From Mucilaginibacter sp. (GTDB lineage Bacteria > Bacteroidota > Bacteroidia > Sphingobacteriales > Sphingobacteriaceae), in contig JAESTD010000119.1 of assembly GCA_016763755.1 (NCBI GenBank), positions 1 to 39,884 on the forward strand: a DNA stretch of 39,884 bases, written 5' to 3'. Shown here in pieces: positions 25,936-33,372 of this stretch (its first letter is position 1; every line of letters starts with the position of its first letter). Both the position numbers and the translations under genes were made by a program. A model generated the notes under the pieces. The model saw only the letters and a list, made by a program, of their open reading frames with translations, was not told the origin of the DNA and did not search any database.

Positions 25936-26787
25936 TTATTTATGATGTTTAGGGTGCAGGGCAATAGTATTGATTATGGTGCCGATGTTATCTATACTGA
26001 TCTCTACCACATCGCCGGCCTGCAAAGTAAAATTAGGTGGGGGTACCAGGCAGGTACCGGTCATCAAATAGCATCCCTTAGGAAAATCTGTTTCGGCAAA
26101 TAAATAGCCCGTCAGTTCAGTAAACGAGCGTTTGATGCGCGATACGGTGGTCTCGTCAGCATATGCCTCTTTTCCATCCCGGCGGATACTCATTTTTATG
26201 GCTGATTCTTTATCGATTGGTTTTTCACTTACATAAAGGAAAGGCCCCAAAGCCGCGCTTTTCTCATAGATCTTTGCCTGCGGCAGATAAAGGGCATTCT
26301 CCCCCTCGATACTGCGCGAGCTCATATCGTTACCCACCGTATAGCCCTCAATATTGCCATCGCTGTTTACAAACAGAGTAAGCTCCGGCTCGGGCACATC
26401 CCACGATGAATCTTTGCGGATATACACTTCAGCCAAATGGCCTGATGTCCGGGCGGCGGTGGATTTAAAGAATAGCTCGGGGCGCTCGGCATCATAAACC
26501 TTATCGTACAAACTGGCGGCAGTTTCTGATTCTTCCATCCGCGCATCACGGCTTTTCAGATAGGTTACCCCCGCAGCCCAAACTTCCTGCTCGCCTATCG
26601 GTGGCAAAATGGTACCGGCAGCCAGCCATTCAGTCTCATCAAAAACCTGCTGAGCAGTTGGGATAAGGCTTTGCAGGTAACTCTCCAAACGGTTACGGTT
26701 AACCAGTGCATCCCACTGATGATTAAGTACATAAAAGTTACAATGATGTTCAAGCAGGATGCCTTTGGTTGTTTTGTAAAGTTTCAT
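25936..26787 (-). CDS. FAH-family 2-keto-3-deoxy sugar-acid enzyme
   Basis: Cytoplasmic enzyme of the fumarylacetoacetate hydrolase superfamily, 283 residues. VWAAGVTYLKSRDARMEES, KVYDAERPELFFKST, VPEPELTLFV, GNDMSSRSIEGENALYLPQA and the final GDVVEISIDNIGTIIN match, from memory, the 2-keto-3-deoxypentonate dehydratases (KdaD/AraD1/XylX group), which yield alpha-ketoglutarate semialdehyde. The acidic metal ligands expected near PEPE and in the DARMEES region are present. A 2,4-diketo-3-deoxy-L-fuconate hydrolase is the alternative within the same superfamily. It lies 6 bases after the UxaA-family gene, so the two steps are almost certainly co-expressed. Confidence 0.88.
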   Translation of the reverse strand: MKLYKTTKGILLEHHCNFYVLNHQWDALVNRNRLESYLQSLIPTAQQVFDETEWLAAGTILPPIGEQEVWAAGVTYLKSRDARMEESETAASLYDKVYDAERPELFFKSTAARTSGHLAEVYIRKDSSWDVPEPELTLFVNSDGNIEGYTVGNDMSSRSIEGENALYLPQAKIYEKSAALGPFLYVSEKPIDKESAIKMSIRRDGKEAYADETTVSRIKRSFTELTGYLFAETDFPKGCYLMTGTCLVPPPNFTLQAGDVVEISIDNIGTIINTIALHPKHHK

Positions 26788-26793
26788 AGTGTT

Positions 26794-28431
26794 TTAAAGT
26801 GAGATGCCCCGTTTCCAGGGAATGAAATCGTTATGGTCTGTTGTATCGGCTTTGGCCTTGATGTTTCCGCTTGCTATTTCTATCACATGGTTCAACATCC
26901 TCGCAGCCATTTGCTCAAGGGTTTCTGTTCCGTCGATAATGGTGCCTGCGTTGATATCGATAATATCATTCATTTTATTAAAAAGCGCCGTGTTGGTAGA
27001 TACTTTTACCACCGGGGTAACCGGATTGCCCGTTGGCGTACCCAATCCTGTGGTGAACACCACGATGTTTGCCCCCGCGCCCACTTCGGCCGTGGTTGAT
27101 TCCACATCGCTGCCCGGCGTGCAAAGCAGGTTCAATCCCGGGCGGGTTGCTTTTTCCGGGTAGTCCAGCACATCTGCCACCGGCGAACTGCCGCCCTTGC
27201 GCGCCGCCCCTGCCGATTTCATAGCATCGGTAACCAATCCATCGCGCACGTTACCTGCCGAGGGGTTTGATTCAAATCCTGACCCTACTAATTTAGCCTT
27301 TTCTGCATAACCGGTCATCAGGCTCATAAAGCGCTCTGCCAGTTCGTCGGTAAGGCAGCGGTCGCTCAAACCCTGTTCAACCCCGCATAATTCCGGGAAC
27401 TCCGATAGGATCACACTCCCACCTAAAGCCACCAAAATATCCGACATCAGCCCCAAAGCCGGATTAGCCGACAAGCCCGAGAAACCATCAGAGCCACCGC
27501 ACTCCAAACCAATACATAACTTACTTAATGGCGCTGGTTTGCGGGTATTATCGTTAGCCTTTATTAACCCCTCAAAGGTTTGCTGCAAGGCTATCCGCAG
27601 AAAATCTTCTTCGGCGCCTATGGCCTGCTGCTCTAATAAAATCAGCGGTTTTTGCAGGTTGGGCTCGCGTTTATCTATTTCTTCCTGTAGTATTTTTAGT
27701 TGAGCATTCTGGCAACCCAGGCTAAGCACCGTTGCACCCGCTACATTGGGATGGGTGATGTACCCTGCTAACAGACCGCACAGCCCCCGGGTGTCTTCGC
27801 GCGTACCGGCGCAACCCATAGTATGGTTCAAAAATTTGATACCATCAATGTTTTTAAAAACGCGTTCGGGTATTATGGGAGCTGCTTTATCCGCTGCATT
27901 TGTTCGCACTGATAGATATTCACCCGCCCTGTAGGCAGCAGCCATATTGCTCACCTGCTGCTGCAGGTGAACAGAGTTATCATATTGATAACCAAGCTCT
28001 TTTTGCAGCACGGCATAGATGGTTTGCACATTTTTGTTTTCACAAAATACCATGGGGATGATGAGCCAGTGGTTATTCGTCCCTACGGATCCATCCGCAC
28101 GATGGTAGCCCATAAATGTGCGATCCTTCCAGGCAGAGACATCAGGGACATTCCATTCGGTATGGCGATCATGCAGTTCATAACCGCGCGCTGCGTGCTT
28201 TACATTTTTTACCGATATCAATCCGCCCTTCGGTATCTCAACTGTGGCCTTGCCAACCAGCACGCCGTACATTATCAGCTCATCGCCGGGATTAAAGAGC
28301 CTGTTAGCAAACTTGTGCTTAGCCGGGATATCACTCAGCAAAACGATGCCGTTTATCTGTTCGCCCTGCTTAAGATCAGTAAGCGCGACGGTAATGTTAT
28401 CCTTGGTTTGTATCTGTAATGTTTTATTCAT
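26794..28431 (-). CDS. UxaA-family altronate/galactarate dehydratase-like enzyme
   Basis: Sugar-acid dehydratase, 545 residues, carrying both family parts in one chain: an N-terminal SAF domain (about residues 10-95) and the catalytic part with FMGYHRADGSVGTNNHWLII, NHTMGCAGTRED, SLGCQNAQ, GGSDGFSGLSANPALG near residue 315 and ESTTAEVGAGANIVVFTTG. The conserved Cys/His/Glu set for iron is present. In E. coli UxaA acts on D-altronate; here no hexuronate genes are nearby. Placed between a GH172 enzyme and a 2-keto-3-deoxy acid FAH enzyme, it probably dehydrates D-arabinonate or L-fuconate. That substrate is inferred. Confidence 0.88.
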   Translation of the reverse strand: MNKTLQIQTKDNITVALTDLKQGEQINGIVLLSDIPAKHKFANRLFNPGDELIMYGVLVGKATVEIPKGGLISVKNVKHAARGYELHDRHTEWNVPDVSAWKDRTFMGYHRADGSVGTNNHWLIIPMVFCENKNVQTIYAVLQKELGYQYDNSVHLQQQVSNMAAAYRAGEYLSVRTNAADKAAPIIPERVFKNIDGIKFLNHTMGCAGTREDTRGLCGLLAGYITHPNVAGATVLSLGCQNAQLKILQEEIDKREPNLQKPLILLEQQAIGAEEDFLRIALQQTFEGLIKANDNTRKPAPLSKLCIGLECGGSDGFSGLSANPALGLMSDILVALGGSVILSEFPELCGVEQGLSDRCLTDELAERFMSLMTGYAEKAKLVGSGFESNPSAGNVRDGLVTDAMKSAGAARKGGSSPVADVLDYPEKATRPGLNLLCTPGSDVESTTAEVGAGANIVVFTTGLGTPTGNPVTPVVKVSTNTALFNKMNDIIDINAGTIIDGTETLEQMAARMLNHVIEIASGNIKAKADTTDHNDFIPWKRGISL

Positions 28432-28439
28432 TTAATAAT

Positions 28440-29603
28440 TTAATTCACTTCCAGTTCGTCTTTACCCGGCAATTTCGGGAACGGCCCGTGCGGCCCCTGC
28501 TGGTACCAGAACACGGTTGAGGCCAGATCATCCTGCAAAGGCATGTAACGACCGTCTCCTCTCCAACCCAATGCCTGTAACGTAACCTTTAAACTTTTCT
28601 CAAAGCGTATCGGGTCGGCAATATGCCAGCGGTATAGCCCGAAACGTTGCGCAACATTGTACAAGCCATCACCCTTTATTACCTGCGCCAAACCAGTGTA
28701 GGGACCACTGAACTCGGTATAACCCCGTGTTTCTTTGCCTTGGTCATCGCGCTTTCGGGTCTCAAAATTGTACGATCCACAGAAATAATCTTCGGTACCA
28801 GTGCCTATAATGGTTGGATACTTGGTATCGCCATCCATAAAAAACTTAATCTCGCCTTCACCCCACCAACCATTTTTATTTGATCCGTAAGCCAGGTAAG
28901 TCCCCACGTACTGGCCTTTACCTTTTATGCTATCTACCAGTACAAAATCTTTCTTGTAAGGCAGCGGGTTTACCCTGCGAAACTGTGCATGGAAATAACC
29001 GGCGTCCTTGGGTACTTTAGTGAGCGTGTAATCAACCTGGTAATAAAGCACCATATCCTCGTTGTCGATATTCTCCATAGTAATGCGGCACTTTTTGCGG
29101 AAAGGCATAGGCCAGTAGCAATTAAAAGCGCTGCCGGGGTTAACCGTAACCGCCATAGAGTTGATCTGTGCGTACTTACCCCAGGCCATGCAAAAGAAAT
29201 CGCCAACAGGTGCCTCAACAGATGGCGTAGCCTCATCATCCCAATACATGCGGATAATGGAATATCGCCAGTTACCGGTAGGGGTCATCCAAATGTGCTG
29301 TATAGCGCCCTCACCGTTTATTTCGGCCACGGTGTAGGTGGTATGCTTCTTTATCACAACGCTGGGGCTTACCTTCCAGGTCTGGCCAAGGTCGCGGGCG
29401 GCGTTCTTGCCTGTACCCTCGGTAGCCATGCCGCCCTTGCCTTTTTCGCCATTAAAATTCTCGGGACTGATGGAACGACTTACCGCATCTGATGTGCGGA
29501 AGATGCTGCCCAAATTGTTATCCAGTCCGTTAAATTTTTGCTGGGCACGCGCAGACAGCCCCAGAATGCCGAGCATCCCGCTGATTAAAAGAAGCTTTCT
29601 CAT
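28440..29603 (-). CDS. Secreted DUF2961 / GH172 glycoside hydrolase
   Basis: First gene of the sugar cluster. The 387 residues have a signal peptide (RKLLLISGMLGILGLSARAQ) and the DUF2961 pattern: EINGEGAIQHIWMTP, RMYWDDEATPSVEAPVGDFF, FNCYWPMPFRKKC, GEGEIKFFMDGD, TIIGTGTEDYFCGSYNF. DUF2961 is now GH172, whose known members hydrolyse alpha-D-fructofuranosides and alpha-D-arabinofuranosides. That makes a D-arabinofuranose or fructofuranose glycan the likely substrate, acting outside the cytoplasm. It starts the minus-strand run and diverges from the helicase-like gene across a repeat-filled gap. TACATTTA at 29624-29631 could be a poor -7 element. Confidence 0.88.
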   Translation of the reverse strand: MRKLLLISGMLGILGLSARAQQKFNGLDNNLGSIFRTSDAVSRSISPENFNGEKGKGGMATEGTGKNAARDLGQTWKVSPSVVIKKHTTYTVAEINGEGAIQHIWMTPTGNWRYSIIRMYWDDEATPSVEAPVGDFFCMAWGKYAQINSMAVTVNPGSAFNCYWPMPFRKKCRITMENIDNEDMVLYYQVDYTLTKVPKDAGYFHAQFRRVNPLPYKKDFVLVDSIKGKGQYVGTYLAYGSNKNGWWGEGEIKFFMDGDTKYPTIIGTGTEDYFCGSYNFETRKRDDQGKETRGYTEFSGPYTGLAQVIKGDGLYNVAQRFGLYRWHIADPIRFEKSLKVTLQALGWRGDGRYMPLQDDLASTVFWYQQGPHGPFPKLPGKDELEVN

Positions 29604-29742
29604 AAGTTTATCAGGTTTATAAAGCTAAATGTACAATATCTTTTTTGCTGATTGGGCAACTGTGTGGTGCTGTGCTGTAGCATTTCTTTTCTCCGGGAGA
29701 TGAATACCGCACACTGAATGTTGAATTTTGAATATCGAAGGC

Positions 29743-29923
29743 GGGTAACTCCTACGGAGCAAAATATAATTTGTGCGTTGGGGCTACAAAGCGGTTGTCC
29801 CTATGGGACAGGAAATGTATGGCCGATGATAGATCGACGGGATGTCCCTGCAAAAATGCCTCGTTAGAGGCTACCGCTTTGTAGAAACAACCAACTAATT
29901 CTTTTGCTCCGTAGGAGCTACCC
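29743..29923. repeat. Nested palindromic repeat (CTCCTACGGAGC type)
   Basis: The outer arms 29743-29764 and 29902-29923 are reverse complements at 21 of 22 bases (core CTCCTACGGAGCAAAA). Inside, CTACAAAGCGGT (29784-29795) pairs with ACCGCTTTGTAG (29873-29884), and TGTCCCTATGGGACA (29796-29810) is a short palindrome on its own. Together they could fold as one long branched hairpin. Confidence 0.85.
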
Positions 29924-29932
29924 TAAACCATA

Positions 29933-30034
29933 TTCTGGCTAAAGCCAATGAACCTTGTTTAGCATTCCGTCCCATGAATGGGACGGCCATGAATTGAAAA
30001 TCCTAACATCATTGCCGTTGGCTTCAGTCAACGG
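29933..30034. repeat. Run of short perfect hairpins
   Basis: CCGTCCCAT (29967-29975) pairs with ATGGGACGG (29978-29986) over two bases, and CCGTTG (30015-30020) with CAACGG (30029-30034). A third, GGCTAAAGCC, lies at 29937-29946. They follow each other with TGAA-containing spacers, as units of an intergenic repeat family would. Confidence 0.75.
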
Positions 30035-30045
30035 TTATTAATAGT

Positions 30046-30053
30046 TATCTTTG
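30046..30053 (+). promoter_or_regulatory. -7 element of the helicase-like gene
   Basis: TATCTTTG fits TAnnTTTG exactly and would start transcription about 12 bases before the ATG at 30071. No clear -33 box is seen because the hairpin CCGTTG...CAACGG occupies that place. Confidence 0.5.
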
Positions 30054-30070
30054 CAGCTTTTAAAGTTGAT

Positions 30071-31387
30071 ATGGCCTGGGCAGAAAAATTTAAGCTGAAC
30101 AAACAGCTGGTACGTTCATTAACCGAAGCGGGGTTTGATAACCCTAAAGAGTTACAGCAAAAAACACTGAGCCGCATTAATGGCGGGCAGGATGTAATTG
30201 GTATAGCGCCCGAGGGTGGCGGCAAAACCACTACCCTTGTTTTAGCTACTTTAAACCGCTTTAAACATAGTGCCGATAACGTACCTGCTGCCCTTATCCT
30301 TTCTCCCGATCAGGAAGGTGTTGAAGCCATAAACCAACGTTTTGACCTGCTTAACCGCAATAAAACCATCCGGATTGTACTATTACACACCGGCACCAGC
30401 GTTGACCAGCAAATGGACGACCTTGCCGAAGGTGCCGATATTGTGATTGCAACGCCAGATCGCGCCCGCGCTATTTACCTCAAACTTGGCTTGAACCTTA
30501 ACAAAGTAGAGCTACTGGTTATTGACGATGCGCATACCATTGTTAAAAAAGGCTTGCAGTTACCGACTACTGAGTTATCAACCAGTATTGGCAAAGCCCA
30601 GCGATTGGTGTTTACCGAAGTAATGCACGATAAACTGGAAAAAATGATTGATCCGTTTATGCATTTGCCGGCTATTGTTGAGGTTGAGGAATTAAGCGAA
30701 AAGCAATTAGAGATGCTTCCGCAGATGCTGTACCATGTGCCCAACTTTGGTACTAAGCTCAACCTGCTTAACCTGTTTTTGCAGGATATTGAGGTGTTCA
30801 CGAAAGCAGTGGTGTTTACCAACACCCGCGCTACCGCCGAAACCATTTACAAAAGCTTGCTGCGCAAAGCGCGATTGGCAAGTGCGTTTATCAAACCGTT
30901 ATCATACGAAGACCCAAGTGTGCATGATGTTGCCGATTTTATGCGCAACGATAAGCTGCGCATGCTGTTGATAGCCAATGAACTGGATGAGCAAGTAAAC
31001 CTTGAAGGTGTGCCTTTCATCTTCAATTTTGATTTACCTGCTGATAAAGAGACTTACATTAAACACGTTGAAACTCACGCAGGCGAAGACGAAAGCGAAA
31101 CCATTGCTTTAACCTTTGCCACCGACCTTGAGCTTGACCAGGTACGCCGCATTGAGCAGGCTACAGGTCAAAAAATGCAAAACGCTGAGTTGCCTGATGA
31201 TCTGGTGGTAGAAAAAGATCGCAAAGAAAAAGAGGCCGATAAAGCAGACCGCCCCAAGCAGATGCACAAAGCCGAGGATAAGTACGTGCCCGGCCCGGCC
31301 TTCCACGAGAAGAAACCGGAAAACGCCAAAACTTACAACATCAGTTCATCCAAAAAAGCAAAGATGAATAAGGCTAAGAAGCATTAA
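30071..31387 (+). CDS. DEAD-box RNA helicase-like protein with degenerate motifs
   Basis: Two RecA-like domains of the DEAD-box type plus a Lys/Glu-rich tail (about residues 380-438). The Q-motif glutamine (KELQQ, Gln29) and the P-loop APEGGGKT (46-53) are present. Motif II is DDAH (152-155) instead of DEAD. Motif III is FTEV in place of SAT. The motif Ia PTREL is SPDQEG. Motif V (normally TDVAARGID) reads NELDEQVNL, and motif VI (normally HRIGRTGR) reads KHVETHAGE from residue 331, so the arginine fingers are gone. It probably binds RNA and perhaps ATP without normal unwinding. The frame is intact, so it is not a pseudogene. It converges on the VF530 gene with a 4-base overlap. Confidence 0.85.
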   Translation: MAWAEKFKLNKQLVRSLTEAGFDNPKELQQKTLSRINGGQDVIGIAPEGGGKTTTLVLATLNRFKHSADNVPAALILSPDQEGVEAINQRFDLLNRNKTIRIVLLHTGTSVDQQMDDLAEGADIVIATPDRARAIYLKLGLNLNKVELLVIDDAHTIVKKGLQLPTTELSTSIGKAQRLVFTEVMHDKLEKMIDPFMHLPAIVEVEELSEKQLEMLPQMLYHVPNFGTKLNLLNLFLQDIEVFTKAVVFTNTRATAETIYKSLLRKARLASAFIKPLSYEDPSVHDVADFMRNDKLRMLLIANELDEQVNLEGVPFIFNFDLPADKETYIKHVETHAGEDESETIALTFATDLELDQVRRIEQATGQKMQNAELPDDLVVEKDRKEKEADKADRPKQMHKAEDKYVPGPAFHEKKPENAKTYNISSSKKAKMNKAKKH

Positions 31388-31611
31388 GGATTAAGCTCTT
31401 TGTAGTACTCGATGTAAAGATCTTCAACCTTTTGCCGTGCCCATGGGGTTTTGCGCAGAAACTTGAGGCTCGAGTTAATACTGGGATTATCCAGAAAGCA
31501 GTTGATGCGGATACGATACCCCATCTCCGGCCAGCCGAGGTGGGCTACCAAGGCTTCCAATATGGCCTTTAAAGTTTTACCGTGTAAGGGGTTATTGGGT
31601 TGATCTGACAT
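31384..31611 (-). CDS. VF530-family (DUF2132) DNA-binding protein
   Basis: Small protein of 75 residues. NNPLHGKTLKAILEALVAHL, RIRINCFLDNPSINSSLKFL and RKTPWARQKVEDLYIEYYK follow the VF530 family almost throughout. The Vibrio fischeri structure suggested DNA binding, but the biological role is unknown. Its last four bases overlap the stop of the opposing helicase-like gene. Confidence 0.93.
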   Translation of the reverse strand: MSDQPNNPLHGKTLKAILEALVAHLGWPEMGYRIRINCFLDNPSINSSLKFLRKTPWARQKVEDLYIEYYKELNP

Positions 31612-31623
31612 CGTATATATTAG

Positions 31624-31652
31624 AACGTCCCGCAGATATGCGGGACGTTTTT
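31624..31652. terminator. Terminator-like hairpin
   Basis: AACGTCCCGCA (31624-31634) and TGCGGGACGTT (31639-31649) make an 11-bp stem with a GATA loop. The T run follows on the plus strand, so the hairpin is best placed to stop read-through from the helicase-like gene. On the minus strand, where it would close the DUF4920 gene, it is followed only by TCTAATAT. Confidence 0.75.
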
Positions 31653-31674
31653 GTAGTTGTATATTTTTCTTTAA

Positions 31675-32148
31675 TTATTTCACCACCAACACACCATCGG
31701 CCATGATGCCGATATCGCGTTTGGGTTCTTTAATGGCAGCAATTTCTTCTTTGGTTTTGCCCGCGTCTGATGCGTAATGTCTTAAGCGCTCAACTGAGGT
31801 TTCTTTCACTTTTGCTTTACCCTCAACTACTACAGTTTTACCTACAATGTTCTGCGGCATAAAGTAAGCGTAATCGGTAAACTGAACCATTACAGGTGTG
31901 CCGTTCGCTTGCTCCAATTTCATAAAACAACCTTTCTTTTTACAAACCTCAACTACGGTGCCGGTGACTTTCCCGTTATAAACAGAATCGGTTGTAAGGG
32001 TTTTATTCAGATCTGCAGTATTTACTGCGTTATCTGCGGTTATAGCTTTGCCATATGTAACACCTGCTTCAGCCGGTTTGATGGTAGATTGTGCGAATGA
32101 TATTGCGGCAAAGCCAAGGCAAATTGTAAACAGGAAAAGTTTTTTCAT
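31675..32148 (-). CDS. Secreted DUF4920 protein
   Basis: 157 residues with a signal peptide (KKLFLFTICLGFAAISFAQ). The remainder is an OB-like domain: GKVTGTVVEVCKKKGCFMKL with a Cys pair, PVMVQFTDYAYFMPQNIVGK and KTVVVEGKAKVKETSVERLR. This is the DUF4920 family of Bacteroidota; its role is unknown, and the Cys pair could bind a metal or form a disulfide in the periplasm. It is transcribed alone from TACATTTG at 32172-32179. Confidence 0.9.
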   Translation of the reverse strand: MKKLFLFTICLGFAAISFAQSTIKPAEAGVTYGKAITADNAVNTADLNKTLTTDSVYNGKVTGTVVEVCKKKGCFMKLEQANGTPVMVQFTDYAYFMPQNIVGKTVVVEGKAKVKETSVERLRHYASDAGKTKEEIAAIKEPKRDIGIMADGVLVVK

Positions 32149-32171
32149 AACGGTGATAGTTGCGTACTAAA

Positions 32172-32179
32172 CAAATGTA
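32172..32179 (-). promoter_or_regulatory. -7 element of the DUF4920 gene
   Basis: TACATTTG on the minus strand is an exact TAnnTTTG match, 24 bases before the ATG. A -33 TTTG is not visible at the expected distance. Confidence 0.5.
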
Positions 32180-32361
32180 TGGGTTTATTTTAAATCTTTA
32201 CCGTCTTTAAATGATGCTTTCTTCGTCTCGCAATTTCAATCAATGTAAAATTATTCACCATTTTTAGATATACACAGTTACTTTATATAATTATCATATA
32301 TAATTTATATTTAATTATTTATGTTTAAAATATATAATGCAACTTTGTTTAAAGGCTCAAT

Positions 32362-32551
32362 TAAAGTCTTCATAAGATAGTAACCCGATACCGGTCGGGG
32401 TTTCATCTTCGACCTAAAATGTTTCAGGGATTCTCCTTAAGCGTTAACCTGAAAGCTTAACGCATTTTAGGTCTAAGTTACGCTTCGCTAAACTTAGACC
32501 AGTACCGACAGAAGGTTACGAAGATACTTCAAAAGCGATTATAAGACTTTA
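32362..32551. other. Candidate structured RNA or hairpin mobile element
   Basis: Five stems fit together over 190 bases. TAAAGTCTT-c-ATAA (32362-32375) pairs with 32539-32551. GTAACC (32380-32385) pairs with GGTTAC (32514-32519), and GTCGG (32394-32398) with CCGAC (32505-32509). GACCTAAAATG (32411-32421) pairs with CATTTTAGGTC (32463-32473) and encloses GCGTTAA/TTAACGC (32441-32463). GGTCTAAGTT (32470-32479) pairs with AACTTAGACC (32491-32500) and competes for four bases with the previous stem. CAACTTTG at 32340-32347 resembles a -7 box on the plus strand. I match it to no known RNA family. The strand is open, since stems read equally on both. Confidence 0.5.
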
Positions 32552-32699
32552 GCAAACGTGAATCATCAGTCATCAGAATATTTAAATGAATTTTTATTTG
32601 ATGTAATCCTTGTTATAAATTGACTGTGAATTTTATATGGATTGCAAAAATCTCAATTTTCTTTATAATTAATCACAGAACATCTTTAGGGCACTGCTC

Positions 32700-33311
32700 C
32701 TACCCTATCACTCTAAACGTTAAATTTATCCGCTCTTTGAATGCTTTAGTTGATTTGGGTACCTGGTGCTCCCAGTTGTGCTGCAGATCGCCTTTCATTA
32801 TCAGGAGCGAGCCATTCTCCAGCTCTACCGAATGGCGCAGTTTATGGTCTTCTTTATGGCGGATATCAAACTTGCGTACCTGCCCAAAACTTACCGAAGC
32901 TATCACCGGGTTCAAACCAAGCTCAGGCTCATCATCGGCATGCCAGGCTACCGAATCATTACCATGGCGATAATAGTTCAACAGGACGCTGTTAAACTGC
33001 GTGCCTGCTGCTTCATCCACGCGTTGCTTTATTTGCAGCAATTCGGGTGTCCATGGCATGGGGTGATATTTGTTGCCGCTAAACGCATATGTGCGTTCAT
33101 TATCGCCATACCATGCGGTTAGGCGGGGCGTGTTCAGAATCTTGCCGTACATCTGGATGGTTTCCTGTTTCCAGTCGATACCGGTCTTAAGATTTTGCAT
33201 AAACTTTAAACTCTCATCCACCGTAAAAAAGTCGGCGCGATAATCCAGTAACTCCAATGGGAGATGCCGGGTATTTTGCAAGCTATTATTAAATAAGCCT
33301 AATTGTTCCAC
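32700..33311 (-). CDS. AlkB-family 2-oxoglutarate/Fe(II) dioxygenase
   Basis: Oxidatively removes methyl groups from alkylated DNA or RNA bases. The 203 residues are like ALKBH2-type and many bacterial AlkB homologues: TPRLTAWYGDNERTYAFSG, YRHGNDSVAWHADDEPELG with the iron ligands His124 and Asp126, IASVSFGQVRKFDIRHKE, SLLIMKGDLQHNWEHQVPK with the distal His, and RINLTFR carrying the 2-oxoglutarate arginine. All key residues are in place. No ada or other alkylation-response gene is adjacent. Confidence 0.94.
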   Translation of the reverse strand: MEQLGLFNNSLQNTRHLPLELLDYRADFFTVDESLKFMQNLKTGIDWKQETIQMYGKILNTPRLTAWYGDNERTYAFSGNKYHPMPWTPELLQIKQRVDEAAGTQFNSVLLNYYRHGNDSVAWHADDEPELGLNPVIASVSFGQVRKFDIRHKEDHKLRHSVELENGSLLIMKGDLQHNWEHQVPKSTKAFKERINLTFRVIG

Positions 33312-33372
33312 CGATATATCAACATCAATTCGGCACGAATAGTGTTATCAATTAATCTCAAAATATCATAAA

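Larger units (their letters stand above)
29604..30070. other. Gap between the GH172 gene and the helicase-like gene
   Basis: 467 bases with no gene. The left 100 bases are the GH172 upstream region. The rest is filled by palindromic repeat units described in the entries at 29743-29923 and 29933-30034, ending in the promoter at 30046-30053. Frames here are short and lack family signals. Confidence 0.8.
32149..32699. other. Gap between the DUF4920 and AlkB genes
   Basis: 551 bases without a convincing coding frame. The first 60 bases are the DUF4920 promoter region. Bases 32240-32350 are very A/T-rich. Bases 32362-32551 form the structured element listed separately. The last 150 bases are A/T-rich with no pattern I recognise. 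Confidence 0.75.

Noticed and set aside
26804..27163. Open frame of 119 codons antisense to the UxaA-family gene
   Set aside because: Shadow of a conserved dehydratase frame; hydrophobic runs come from reading Gly/Ala/Val codons in reverse.
28989..29492. Open frame of 167 codons on the plus strand inside the GH172 gene
   Set aside because: It is the shadow of a well-matched DUF2961 gene; the composition fits antisense translation and no start signal is seen.
30071..31387. Helicase-like gene as a pseudogene
   Set aside because: The frame is uninterrupted for 438 codons with normal codon use and a good promoter; altered motifs point to changed function, not decay.
32362..32551. Known RNA (tmRNA, RNase P RNA, SRP RNA, 6S RNA)
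   Set aside because: None of the conserved sequence signatures of these RNAs that I know is present, and the branched layout does not fit 6S RNA.
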